This document shows, piece after piece, positions 25,161 through 37,103 of a stretch of DNA of 62,000 nt (positions are counted from its first letter, which is position 1; each line of letters begins with the position of its first letter). Under the pieces are notes generated by a model that saw only the letters and a list, made by a program, of their open reading frames with translations, was not told where the DNA came from and ran no database searches. The stretch comes from Neocallimastix lanati (nom. inval.) (Eukaryota > Neocallimastigomycota > Neocallimastigomycetes > Neocallimastigales > Neocallimastigaceae): the NCBI GenBank assembly GCA_016946835.1, contig JACVTC010000013.1:1752501-1814500 (forward strand), given 5' to 3'. The translations under genes and the position numbers were made by a program.

Positions 25161-25206
25161 TTATAGTTTTTTTTTTTTTTTTTTTTTTATTTATTTTATT
25201 TTTTTT

Positions 25207-25237
<31 letters not shown>

Positions 25238-25554
25238 TATTATTACTATTATTATAAATACTTAATATATATAATATATATTAATCATTCCTTATAAATC
25301 CTTTATAATATTTATTAATTATTTATACATTAAATAAAATAATAAGATATATGAATATAAAAGTAATAAATAATAAAAAGACTTTTCAAATGAATCACTT
25401 ATCTTTATAAAAATTACTTTTAATTTTAATTTTATATTTATATTTTATATAATAATGAATATATATATAACATATCTTAAGGCAAAAAATATTAACTTTC
25501 TATGATAAAAATAATTGATTTTGTTTTGCGGCTTATTAAAATGAGTTTTTTAAA

Positions 25555-25600
<46 letters not shown>

Positions 25601-25944
25601 GTTTATTAGTATTTTTTTTCATACTATTATATTATTATTCCTTTTTACTTTTTTGATTATAAAATGAAAATAAAAACTTTAATTATTAATAAATTATTTT
25701 TATTAGTAATTACATAAAAACAAATTAAGAAGCATTAAATGATCACTAGATTTATTATCATATGATTTATATACTGATCTAAAAGCAACGTGATATAAAC
25801 TTAGAATTATATAATGGGAGTATTGCATTTCGACATCATAAATGCTATAAAACACATAAAATTAATGTAAACATAAAATTTATATAACATAAAATTTTAT
25901 GTTAATATAAATAATTGAGTTTTATTATTATTTTAATTATCGGT
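24179..25944. other. AT-rich intergenic DNA downstream of the six-exon gene
   Basis: Contains homopolymer T and A tracts, (TTA)n clusters at about 25080-25235, and a (TA)n tract near 25568-25596. No coding frame or RNA gene is visible. Confidence 0.7.
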
Positions 25945-26362
25945 TTAAGGACCCTTGGTTTGATTCCTGACATGGCCATATAATTAATGCTTCAAGGGTT
26001 TCTAAATCCTGAGGTATCATAAAACCATAGTGGTATCCAAAAGGGCTTTCTCTTGGCAGCCATATTGGATCCAACCCTTGTGATAACTACGCTACGACTT
26101 TAATCATACGCACTAATGATATTATGACCTCATTGCCAATGATTACACCCACTGGAGGGGATGAATAGTTCCTATTCCGATTGCTCATGGTCAATTAAAG
26201 ATATATGTAAGAATATTAGAGAATACAGCCCCAAGGCAGATGTATAAAGACATGGGGAGGGAGTGATGCTGTACTAGTATACCAATATATTACTATGTAT
26301 GGTCATAATGGGAGATGGGTACTCATTATGTGGGTCTATTTTTTTTTTTTTTTTTTTTTTAA
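25945..26362. mobile_element. Unclassified GC-richer dispersed-repeat candidate ending in a T-run
   Basis: About 390 bp have near-normal GC and no open frame, starting near GGTTTAAGGACCC and ending GTGGGTCTA followed by about 22 T. It includes GGTTTGATTCC (25957), one or two bases from a tRNA B-box, but no matching A-box that I can find, and several short self-complementary parts (for example AAGGGTTTCTAAATCC and GGATCCAACCCTT). The composition contrast and homopolymer end suggest the 3' end of a non-LTR element, or a SINE. No family recognised. Confidence 0.4.
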
Positions 26363-28924
26363 TATTTTTATTTTAATTAATTTATTTTAATTATTTTATT
26401 TTATTATATGTTTATATATATTTTTATATATATTTTATATTATAATTATAATTATTATAAATATTTTATTATTTATATTATACCTTTTATAATAAGATTT
26501 AACTAAATAATTAATTCTTATTATTATTTTAAAATAGTTTATAATAAAAGTGTATTATATAAAGAATATTTTTTTTTTTTCTAAATATTTATTCTTGGCA
26601 ATTGCAACAAACCATTTTTGCCATTTTTAATATATATTTTTTATAAAAGTAGTTTAATAATATCAAATAATATTATGAACTTATATAAAATTTAGTATTC
26701 AATTAAATAAAATTATAATTATAAAATAAATCAATGAATAAATAAAAATATATTAATAAATAAAATATATAAATTATATAACTTCTCCCAGAAAGAGATA
26801 ACCGAAAACCTGGAAGAATTTATCAATTTAATTACATGTTAACATAATTAAAGGAAAATCTTTAATTAAAAATTTTAAAATTTTATTTTTTTTTTTTTTT
26901 TAATTCTATAACCCTAAACTTTTATTTTTTTATATTTTTTATTTTTTATTTTTTTAGTTTTTTAGTTTTTTATTTTATTTTTTTATTTTTATTTTTTTAG
27001 TTTTTTTTTTTATTTTTTTTATTTTTTTGTTTGTTTGTTTGTTTGGTCAGTTATTTTTGTTTAATAAAAAGTGAAACATTAACTATTTTATTTTTAATAT
27101 TTAATCATCAATACTTTATTTTATAATAAACTAAAATATTTAAATTTTAGCATTTAATATTTAATCATCAGAAATACATAATACGTTATTTTATAATAAA
27201 AAATATAAATTACTTTATTATTTGTATAATTGTGATAATTCAAAATAGTAGTAAAAAAAAAAAAAAAAAAAAAATTAGATTTATATAAAACTATAAAATA
27301 ATAATAAAAAAATTTTTGATAAAACACTTTTTTTTTTTTTTTTTAATAATCAGATATATATAGTATTTATATTTATATATATACAATAATAAATTATTAT
27401 ATAAAATATAATTTTATAATTATAAAATAAAAAAAAATAAAAAATGAAAAATAAAACAAATAAAACAAATAAAAATTATTATAAATAAAACTGTCAATGT
27501 TTTATAGTAAAAAAAATAGATATATTTTTTTATAATATCAACTAAATAATTACAAATACATTATAAAAGGAAAATCTTTAAATCTAGACCTGATAATATA
27601 TTATAACAAAAAATAAAATAAAATAAAATAAAAAATAAAAATAAATAAAAAAAAAATATTTATTTTTATTAAAATCAAATAAATAATTAATAATTAAAAT
27701 AAAGCATAAAGCAAATTTTATTAAAGTATTATTTAAAAAATTTATGCTTTTAAAACTATTTTAAAATTCTGAAACTTTTTTTTTTTTTTTATTTTGAACT
27801 TTTAACAATAAAATAAAATAAAATAAAATAAAAATAAAATAAAATAAAATAAAATAAATAGTAGAAATATGAATATAAAGTACAGATTGAATAAAATAAA
27901 ATAAAATAAAATAAATAATTGAAATATAAATATAAAGTACAGATTGAATAAAATAAAATAAAATAAAATAAAATAAAATAAAATAAATAGTTGAAATATA
28001 AATATAAAGTACAGATTGAATAAAATAAAATAAAAAGGTTTCTTTAATTAATATTTATCTTTTTTCAATGTTTTGGAATTAATATATTGATCTAATAAAT
28101 TAAATATATATATATTAGCATATATTTTTGGCAATTTTTTTTTTTTTGTATTAAATAAACAATAATAAGATTTATTAATAATTCAATAAATTGAACATTT
28201 TTTTTAAATTTATTTATTTATTTAAAGTGAAACAATTGACGTGATATCCATATACTATTCATATATTTAATTCTCTTTTTTTTTAAAAAAAAAAAATAAT
28301 AATAATAAATAGAACATGCTATACAAAAAAAAAACAATTTAACATTCATTGGTTTCATTCTGAAATTTATTTTTTTTTTTTTAATAAAAATAAAAATAAA
28401 AAATAAAATTATATTTGACAATAAAATATGAAAAAGGTTTTTTTTTTTTTTTGTTTGTTTGTTTTTAAATTAAATTTATTATAACTAAATAAATAAATAA
28501 ATAAATTAAATAAATAAAAAAGTTTATTCAAACTTTTTTTTTTTAATTTAAATGGATTATTAATATATATTATTATTATTAATATAATTATTAATGAGCC
28601 TTTTTTTTTTTTATTATTATTACTATATATTTAAATTTAACAAAGAATTTTTATAATTGTTAAAAAAAAAATTTTTTTTATTAAAAGCCAATAAAACCAA
28701 TAATAATAATAATAGTACCAATAACAATAATAACAGCAGTAGTAGTAATAATGTTTCATCCATCATTATTATTATTATTATAAATTATTATTATTAGTAT
28801 TTATTATCATATATTTATTTATTTATTTATTTAAATTTTATTAATAATAAATAATTGCAAGATAAATTAACTGAGTACTTCACCAAATAATTAACAACTA
28901 TTAATAACTATTTTTGAATAATAC

Positions 28925-28963
<39 letters not shown>

Positions 28964-29406
28964 CTCTTTTACAACCATGAGAGTCAATTTTACTCTAATA
29001 GGAATTGAACATTGAACATAAAAGAATTTTTATTGTTAGCCTTTCAAATTCATTAATTGCATATAATTGATAGTCCTACAACATTAAATCGATAAAGATT
29101 GAATGTTTTGATTAAATGATATAATAAATAACAATAAAAAAAAATAATTATAATAATAATTTTATCATAAATTTAATATTATTTAAATATTTTTTTTTTC
29201 TTTGACAAAATAATTATTATATAAAATAATAAAATAATAAAGTTAATGTATAAATAGATTATATAAAATTTTAGGCATTAAATAAATCACTATAATTAAA
29301 ATATAAAAAGAAAATAAAAAAAAAAAAGTTTATAATAAAATATAATAATAGAATGTAGTAATAAAATATAGTAATAAAGTATAGTAATAAAATAATTTGA
29401 TTTAAT

Positions 29407-29470
<64 letters not shown>

Positions 29471-29580
29471 ATCGATATATTTTTGAAATATAATAATTAA
29501 AAAAGATTTAAAAAATATTTATTAATATTTTTTATAATATATATATATATATTATGGAATAAACTTTATTATATAATATT

Positions 29581-29618
<38 letters not shown>

Positions 29619-29960
29619 GAAAAATAAAATATATGAAATTTTTTTTTTTTTTTACATTGATATTAAAAAAAAAAAAAAAATTATATGAAATGTTTTTTAA
29701 GGACGAAATAGCCTTTAACTCTTCCTATTCATTGATGATGATTCCATATAAAAAAAAAGAAAAAAAATTATCATTCAAATCTGTATCCCAATTCAGAATT
29801 TCTTCTTCTTTTTACCTTATCATTTCGAAATGGATATTTATATATATTTAGAAAAAGAATACATTAATATTTTTATTATTAATGTATATATTTATTGTTA
29901 TTGCTGTTTTGTTGATTTCCCATTATAAATTTCAAATAGTATTTATTATTTTTAAAAATA
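26363..29960. other. AT-rich intergenic DNA
   Basis: I see no gene. Notable contents are T-runs with interspersed TTTTTA (26880-27010), a TTTG tract (27028-27043), the minisatellite at 27795-28035, a (TAA)n tract (28920-28965), a (TA)n-T run (29410-29469), and the A-run at 29585-29615. The 66-72 aa frames here are made of homopolymer codons. Confidence 0.65.
27795..28035. repeat. Minisatellite with (AAAAT)n spacers, 3 copies
   Basis: The core AAATATAAATATAAAGTACAG (variant GAAATATGAATATAAAGTACAG in the first copy) followed by ATTGAATAAAATAAAAT recurs three times, separated by variable numbers of AAAAT units. Unit length varies from about 60 to 75 bp because of the pentanucleotide number. Confidence 0.8.
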
Positions 29961-30657
<697 letters not shown>

Positions 30658-30715
30658 GATAAAAAAAAAAAAAATAAAAAAATAAAAAAGTATATATAAA
30701 ATAAACATATATATA

Positions 30716-30923
30716 TGGTTTTAAGTATTCAAAAAAAAACAGAAAATATTGAATGAAACAAATGAGCAATTAAATGAGATGAAGCAAAAGAAAGGGGAGT
30801 GAGACTCGAGCACAAAGCTTGCGACTGCATAAAGTTCGAGATCACCCGAGAGTGAGCGTAGTCGAATCCATCGAATGAAGTTGAATGAAAATATTTTCTG
30901 GTTTTTTGAATATTTAAAACTAT
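30716..30923. mobile_element. MITE-like element, about 207 bp, with ~32-bp terminal inverted repeats
   Basis: The left end GGTTTTAAGTATTCAAAAAA...CAGAAAATATT is nearly complementary to the right end AATATTTTCTG...TTTTTTGAATATTTAAAAC. The core (30780-30880) is strikingly GC-rich and contains ACTCGAGCAC, GTTCGAGATCACCCGAG and GTCGAATCC. Flanks are TA-rich, compatible with a TA target site (mariner-like), but the duplication cannot be defined in this context. No transposase is encoded; the minus-strand 66-aa frame across it has no motif. Confidence 0.6.
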
Positions 30924-30929
30924 ATGCAT

Positions 30930-31394
30930 TTTATACCAAATGTAATGCTAAAAATACTATATATATATATATATCACGTGACTTTTAATTAATTCTATTA
31001 TTATTTTGTTTTATTTTTATATTATTTTTATATTATTTTTATATATAAATTAATATGGTTTTTAGCATATATTTATACAAAACTATACCCTTTTTCAATA
31101 TTTTAAAACATATATATTGGATATATAATTTTTTTGATCTATTTATTTATTTATTTATTTATTTATTTATTTGATTTGATTTGCATATTTTATTAACTGT
31201 TAATATAATAAAAACTTTCCGTAAAAAAAAAAAAAAAAAAAAAGTTAATTGTTGTACAAAGTATTTAGATATCAAATGTTAAATATATATATACATAAAT
31301 TTCTTTTTTTATATTTTTCAATTGATAAATATATATATATATTATAAATTAAAAACAAAAAATTTAAAAAAAAAAAAAATAAAAAATAATAAAA

Positions 31395-31439
<45 letters not shown>

Positions 31440-31803
31440 TTTAATTCCCTTGAAAACTTTTTTTACTTAAATATTATTTTTTTTATAATTTTAAAATCTA
31501 TTATATCTATATAATACGTATTTTAGAGTTATTAACATTATTAACTATAATATAATAATTATTATTTTTTTTTTAACTAATTTCCGTATTTTTTTTTTTT
31601 TATTCATTTAATTTTTTATATATCTATTTATCTATTTTTATTTATTTCTTTATTATTATAATATATTATTTACTAATTAATTCTTAATCTATCTATTGAT
31701 CATTTAATTTTTATTTTTATTTTATTTTATTTTATTTTATTTTATTTTATTTTATTTTATTTATTTATTTCTCTTTTTATTTCTCTTTTTATTACTCTTT
31801 TGA
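30930..31803. other. AT-rich spacer downstream of the first ABCC gene
   Basis: Contains (TTTA)n at about 31143-31170, (AT)n tracts, an A-run at 31225-31243 and a (TTTTA)n tract ending near 31760. This is the 3' flank of the minus-strand ABC gene. No separate gene is seen. Confidence 0.65.
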
Positions 31804-34800
31804 TTAATTAGTAGTGGTTGTTATATGATGATCTCTATTATATTTATCTAAAGCGGTTTGACGTAATAAGGCAGCATTCACTGGTCCGGTTTCATCCACT
31901 AATTTAGAAAATTCAGTGGTGGTACAGGGTACAAGTTCTCCATTTTCATTTGTTTCGAAAAGTAAATTCTTTGGAGTATCATATTCTAAAACTTCTCCCT
32001 TATTCAATACTAAAATTTTATCATAATCAATAATGGTATTCAAACGATGGGCAATCGTAAGTACAGTGACATGACTGAATTTCGTTCTTAGGGCCTTTTG
32101 AATAATGGCATCGGTCTCAATATCCACAGATGCGGTGGCTTCATCCATAACTAAAATTGGACTATCTCTAACCATGGCACGAGCAAGACAAAGAAGCTGT
32201 CGTTGACCAACACTAAAGTTTTCACCGTTGGCACGAACTTCAGATTCTAATTTATTTTCTAATTCACTAATGGCTTGCTTTAATCCAGCATTTTCAAGAG
32301 CATCCCATATCTCTTGATCGGTATGTTCATTGAATGGATCCATATTAAAACGAATGGTTCCCGAGAAAAGCGTTGGATCCTGTGGTATAATAGAAATTCT
32401 TTGACGTAAATCATTTAATTTCAAACTTGAAATATCAATGTCATCAATGACAATCGAAGAACCAGCTTCGGCATCAACTAAACGGAAGAGCGTCGTAATA
32501 ATACTAGATTTACCCGCACCGGTACGACCCACTACACCAATATTTTCAAACGATTTAATATCTAAATTGACATTATGTAAAACAGGTGGAAGATGTGGAG
32601 CATACTTCATGGTTAAATTCTTAATTTCAATTTTACCATCCGATGGCCAATTCTTTGGTGGCTCTAATCCATTTTGATTTTCAATTTCAATATCATTGGC
32701 ATAGTATAAGAGACGTTCTGCAGAATTCATATGAACTTCCACATCTGCAAAATCACGAACTAAACGATTAAGACCTGAGGTAACTTGTAAGGCATAAGAT
32801 AAACTTAAACCTAAGAGAGAAGGAGATATATGATTCTTTAGAAACATACCAGCTGCACCATTGGATAATACTAATAAGGCTCCAATACATTCTAATCGTA
32901 TACCTAACCATCTTTGAGCAACAATTAATAAATGCTGTGGACGATTATTTTCATTAATTAAGAATTGATTTGTATGAATAAAACGTTCTTGGGCATCATA
33001 AGCACGAATAGTTGGTAAACCTTGCATGGTTTCCGTAATATTAGCATACAGTGGAGATCTAGTAATAGAATCAAGGCGTTTTAATTCACGGGCCGTTCTT
33101 CTAAAGATTTCTTGAATAAAGTAGTAAAGAATTAATAAGGGAACAAGAGCAATACCAAATATTGGTACAGCGTAAAGCATTAGACCTAAGGTGGTGACGG
33201 TATTTGAAAGATTATTAAAGAACATTTGCATAGTAACAAACAGTAAACTATCTAATGAATCCTGATCCTTAGAGAATCGATTAATAATTCTACCGAGAGG
33301 TGTGGTATCAAAGAATGAAATTGGTGCTAATAAAATACGACTAATGGCATCTCTATGAATCCTCTTAGCAGCCTTAATACCAACCATGGCCATGAAAATG
33401 GAGTAGAACAGTGTTAACAAGATTTGAGAAATATTAAAGATCAAATAGATGGTGATATAGGTATTCAAAGCTATATCAAATTTACCCTCTGTCCAATAGA
33501 CTAACCACATATCGGTTCCAAGCTTAGAGACTTGAATGGATACAATTAATAATAAAACCAAACAGCCAATAATTACACCACCTGCAGCCTTCAGATAATT
33601 TTTATAGACCTTGGTATCAACTGAACCCACAGCTCTCTCTTCTTGAGTCATTAAAGATTTTCCTTTCTTCTTGTCATCTTTCTTTCCATCCTTTTTATCT
33701 TCTCTCTTCCTATCATCTTTCTTTTTAAGTTCATTTTCCTTATCCTTCTTTCCATCTTCAGTTTCATCAATACCACCATAAGTATGCATTAAACGAGCAA
33801 ATTCACCATTCCTTTGAAGTAATTCATTATATTCACCTTGTTCTTCAATTCGTCCACCTTTCATGACAATGATATAATCAACATCTGGTAAGACATGAAG
33901 TTGATGAGTTACAAGAATACGAGTTTTACCGTTTAATGCTCCTGTAATACAATTATCAAATAAATCACGACTAACATGAGCATCTACAGCAGATAAAGGA
34001 TCATCCATAAGAATAATATCACTATCATAATAGACAGCTCTAGCTAAGTTAATTCTTTGCTTTTGACCACCAGATAAAGTAATACCACGTTCACCAATTT
34101 CGGTCATATCGCCATCAGTGAAAATTTCTAAATCATGAGTGAGGGCACAACAATCGATAACTTTCTCATAAAGTTTTTCATCATATTCTTTTCCAAATAA
34201 AATATTATCTCTGACAGTAGCATTTTGAATCCATGCTTGTTGAGAACAATAACTAAAAGTACCACCATGAACAATTTTACCTTCTTCACGTTTCATTTCA
34301 CCAATAATAGCATTAACTAAAGATGATTTACCACTACCTACAGCACCAACAATAGCAGTTAAAGAGCCCCTCTTAATATGAATATTAATATCATATAATC
34401 TAAATGATTCTAATGGCGTAGGTTCTTTGTCATTTAATATAATAACTTCACCTTTATTGTCCTTCTGATCATCTTTATCACCATCACTATCACCATTTTC
34501 ATTTTTATTTTTATTTTTATTTTTATTTTCACTTTCATTATTAATATTAGAAGATATATTATCTGATGAAGTACTAGTGCTAGTACTAGTACTTTCAGTG
34601 ATATCTCCTTTTTCTTTCTTTTCGGAACTCTTATCTTTTATAGACTTATTTGGATCTTTTTCTTTTTCTTTTTCTTTTTTATTCTTCTTATTCTTTTTCT
34701 TATCTTCTGGTTTAACAACTTCCCAATTAAATTGACCATTTTCAATAGAAATGGCATCTTCAGCATTAAAGTTTACCTCTGGTAAATCATCAATTTCTTT

Positions 34801-35976
34801 AGCATTTAAAAGATTATTTAAACGTTTCATGGCTACATAAGCATCAGGAATTTGACTTAAAGTATTTGGTAGCATACTCAATGGGAAACGAAGTTTATTG
34901 AAAAACGCAAGAGAAGAGAAAACCTTCGCAGCAGTTAATGGATTACCAGCAGCAGAATAAGCAATGAAAGTTAAAGCACTGGCAAAGAATGGAACTACAT
35001 TAAAAATAGCAGTAGTTATAGCACCTAAAGTAATACTTTTCCTTGTACGTTTTAATTCTTTCTGACGAAGATTATTAATAATATTAAGGAAACTATTTTC
35101 CCAACCGAAAAATTTAATGACCCTCATACTACCAAGAATTTCCTGAGTTTTTTTTACACGTTGATCGGTTAGAATTGCGGTTTGTTTTCTTAATTTTGAT
35201 AATAATTTCATAATGGTTCCCTGAAGAGGTATAACGATAATAAAAATGGTAAAACCAATTAATGAGAAAACACCTAAAGAACGAATTAAAAGAACAAGAA
35301 TAAAAACCAATTGAAATGGACCACTCCATAAATAATGCAATGTATGAATAAGTTGTTGAATTCTTGAAGAATCGGATGAAACAAGATTAATAATTTGGCC
35401 ATCACCGATAGTTTGTTTTGCCTTATTTGAAAGCTTTAAAGTTTTTCTATAAATAATACCAATGATTGTTGCACGGACAGATAAACCGACTTCAAATACT
35501 AATTTTAAATAATTGTTAAGACAGATAGTAACAAAAAGTTGAAGTCCAAAGATAGCACCAATATATATCCATCCTTTATATTCATCCTTATGGTCAATAT
35601 TTTCTTTTGACAAATGATCCAATAATAATTCTAAGAAAAGTGGAGATATATTATTACAAATATCTGTTATAAATTTTAAAAAACCTGCAAAACACCATTT
35701 AGGACCAAACATTCTAACTAAAATTTTAAAAACACTAGCTTTGCCCTTTTTTGCCAAACCTTTGTCCCATTTTTGATAAAATCTTTCTTCATTACGTTCT
35801 TCTTTTAATTTTGGATCCAATAAATATACATCATTTTTTTCTATAGGTCTACTATAACCAATTCTAAAAAGATGATCTTCCCATGAAAATATAATTTTTG
35901 ATATAATATTAGCATGAGTAGCTGGTGAAGGTTGTGGTTCATCTGGAATTGGAAATTCTTTTTTCTTGAAAAACAT
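31804..35976 (-). CDS. ABCC (MRP-type) ABC transporter, full-size, 1390 aa
   Basis: A single-exon gene for a full transporter with order TMD1-NBD1-TMD2-NBD2 and no N-terminal TMD0, as in short MRPs (ABCC4-like) and CFTR. NBD1 has Walker A GAVGSGKSS (about 543), YCSQQAWIQNATVRDNILFG, signature LSGGQKQRINLARA (about 632) and Walker B IILMDDPLSAVD. NBD2 has Walker A GRTGAGKSS (about 1150), signature FSVGQRQLLCLARAM (about 1255) and Walker B ILVMDEATASVD with the catalytic Glu; in NBD1 that position is Asp, the usual ABCC degenerate site 1. TMD2 starts near residue 800. A Lys/Glu/Asp/Ser-rich insertion of ~100 residues (about 421-518) sits in NBD1 between the first strand (NGQFNWE) and LESFRLYDINIHI. 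A second charged linker (KKDDRKREDKKDG) precedes TMD2. Likely a plasma-membrane or vacuolar exporter of organic anions or conjugates; the substrate is unknown. It is a close paralogue of the gene at 43037-47590. Confidence 0.95.
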   Translation of the reverse strand: MFFKKKEFPIPDEPQPSPATHANIISKIIFSWEDHLFRIGYSRPIEKNDVYLLDPKLKEERNEERFYQKWDKGLAKKGKASVFKILVRMFGPKWCFAGFLKFITDICNNISPLFLELLLDHLSKENIDHKDEYKGWIYIGAIFGLQLFVTICLNNYLKLVFEVGLSVRATIIGIIYRKTLKLSNKAKQTIGDGQIINLVSSDSSRIQQLIHTLHYLWSGPFQLVFILVLLIRSLGVFSLIGFTIFIIVIPLQGTIMKLLSKLRKQTAILTDQRVKKTQEILGSMRVIKFFGWENSFLNIINNLRQKELKRTRKSITLGAITTAIFNVVPFFASALTFIAYSAAGNPLTAAKVFSSLAFFNKLRFPLSMLPNTLSQIPDAYVAMKRLNNLLNAKEIDDLPEVNFNAEDAISIENGQFNWEVVKPEDKKKNKKNKKEKEKEKDPNKSIKDKSSEKKEKGDITESTSTSTSTSSDNISSNINNESENKNKNKNKNENGDSDGDKDDQKDNKGEVIILNDKEPTPLESFRLYDINIHIKRGSLTAIVGAVGSGKSSLVNAIIGEMKREEGKIVHGGTFSYCSQQAWIQNATVRDNILFGKEYDEKLYEKVIDCCALTHDLEIFTDGDMTEIGERGITLSGGQKQRINLARAVYYDSDIILMDDPLSAVDAHVSRDLFDNCITGALNGKTRILVTHQLHVLPDVDYIIVMKGGRIEEQGEYNELLQRNGEFARLMHTYGGIDETEDGKKDKENELKKKDDRKREDKKDGKKDDKKKGKSLMTQEERAVGSVDTKVYKNYLKAAGGVIIGCLVLLLIVSIQVSKLGTDMWLVYWTEGKFDIALNTYITIYLIFNISQILLTLFYSIFMAMVGIKAAKRIHRDAISRILLAPISFFDTTPLGRIINRFSKDQDSLDSLLFVTMQMFFNNLSNTVTTLGLMLYAVPIFGIALVPLLILYYFIQEIFRRTARELKRLDSITRSPLYANITETMQGLPTIRAYDAQERFIHTNQFLINENNRPQHLLIVAQRWLGIRLECIGALLVLSNGAAGMFLKNHISPSLLGLSLSYALQVTSGLNRLVRDFADVEVHMNSAERLLYYANDIEIENQNGLEPPKNWPSDGKIEIKNLTMKYAPHLPPVLHNVNLDIKSFENIGVVGRTGAGKSSIITTLFRLVDAEAGSSIVIDDIDISSLKLNDLRQRISIIPQDPTLFSGTIRFNMDPFNEHTDQEIWDALENAGLKQAISELENKLESEVRANGENFSVGQRQLLCLARAMVRDSPILVMDEATASVDIETDAIIQKALRTKFSHVTVLTIAHRLNTIIDYDKILVLNKGEVLEYDTPKNLLFETNENGELVPCTTTEFSKLVDETGPVNAALLRQTALDKYNRDHHITTTTN

Positions 35977-36587
35977 TTTTATTTTATAATTTTTTTTTTT
36001 TTGTTGTTGTTGTTGTATATGTGTTGAATAAAAAAGATATATTTTTTGTTTTATGTATATATTTATGATTGTGTTATATTATAATTCTATTACTTTATCC
36101 AAATTATTTTTAAAATTTTCTTTTTATTATATTTTTTATGGTTATTATTGTTATTATTACTTTTAATTTTTTTTTAGTGTATTTCGTTAAAAAAAAATGA
36201 TATAAGAAAAAAAAAAAAAAAATCTATATTTATTATTTTTTTAATTTAAATTAAAATAAAATAAATTATATTATATTAATTGAATATTTTTATTAATATT
36301 TTTTATCTTTAATTGGGTATTTTATACAATCTTAATGTGTATTCACTAATTTATTTTATATTTGTATAATAATTATTAAATTGAAAGGAAAAGTAACAAA
36401 TAAAATTGAAATTAAAACTGAAATCTAAAATCATATAATTTCATTAGTTAAATTTTATTCTGTTTTTAAGATATATTATACTATCTTATTTAAATCATTT
36501 GAAGATTATATTATACATTTATTTATATTATTTACTGTTACGATAAATCTAAATATAAAATTTTAAATATAAATAAATTTAAAAATT

Positions 36588-36638
<51 letters not shown>

Positions 36639-37068
36639 GAAATTTCTTAATATTTATATTCCTTTTCCTGTCAATACTTTTTTTATTTTTATTTTTATTT
36701 TATTCAGTAGGAAAAAAAAAAAAATTTTTAGAAAAAAAATTAAAAATAATTATCTTTATATATATTAAAATTATTTACAATTTAATAGTCAATTATTAAC
36801 AATATAATAAAATTATTTTATTAATATATATATCTAATTAATTTTAATATGTCATCACTTAAGATTTATATATTGTATAATATAATTAAATATATTTTAT
36901 GACATTTATTAGATTTATGAGGAATAATAAAATTTTTTTTTATATATAAAATTTTTTATAAAAATATATATTATTATTAATGAAAAAATAAAATAAAAAA
37001 AAATAAAAAAAGTTTATATTAATTGTTAATTTATCATAAAGAATATTGTAAAGAAATTTATGATTAAT

Positions 37069-37103
<35 letters not shown>

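Noticed and set aside
28975-29110. Possible tRNA on the minus strand (GTTCAATTCC resembles a B-box)
   Set aside because: No acceptor or T-stem pairs can be formed around it, and no A-box is present.
32438-32677. Plus-strand frames inside both ABC transporter genes (also 43764-44081, 44991-45182, 45783-46329)
   Set aside because: They are antisense shadows of conserved NBD or repeat-coding sequence.
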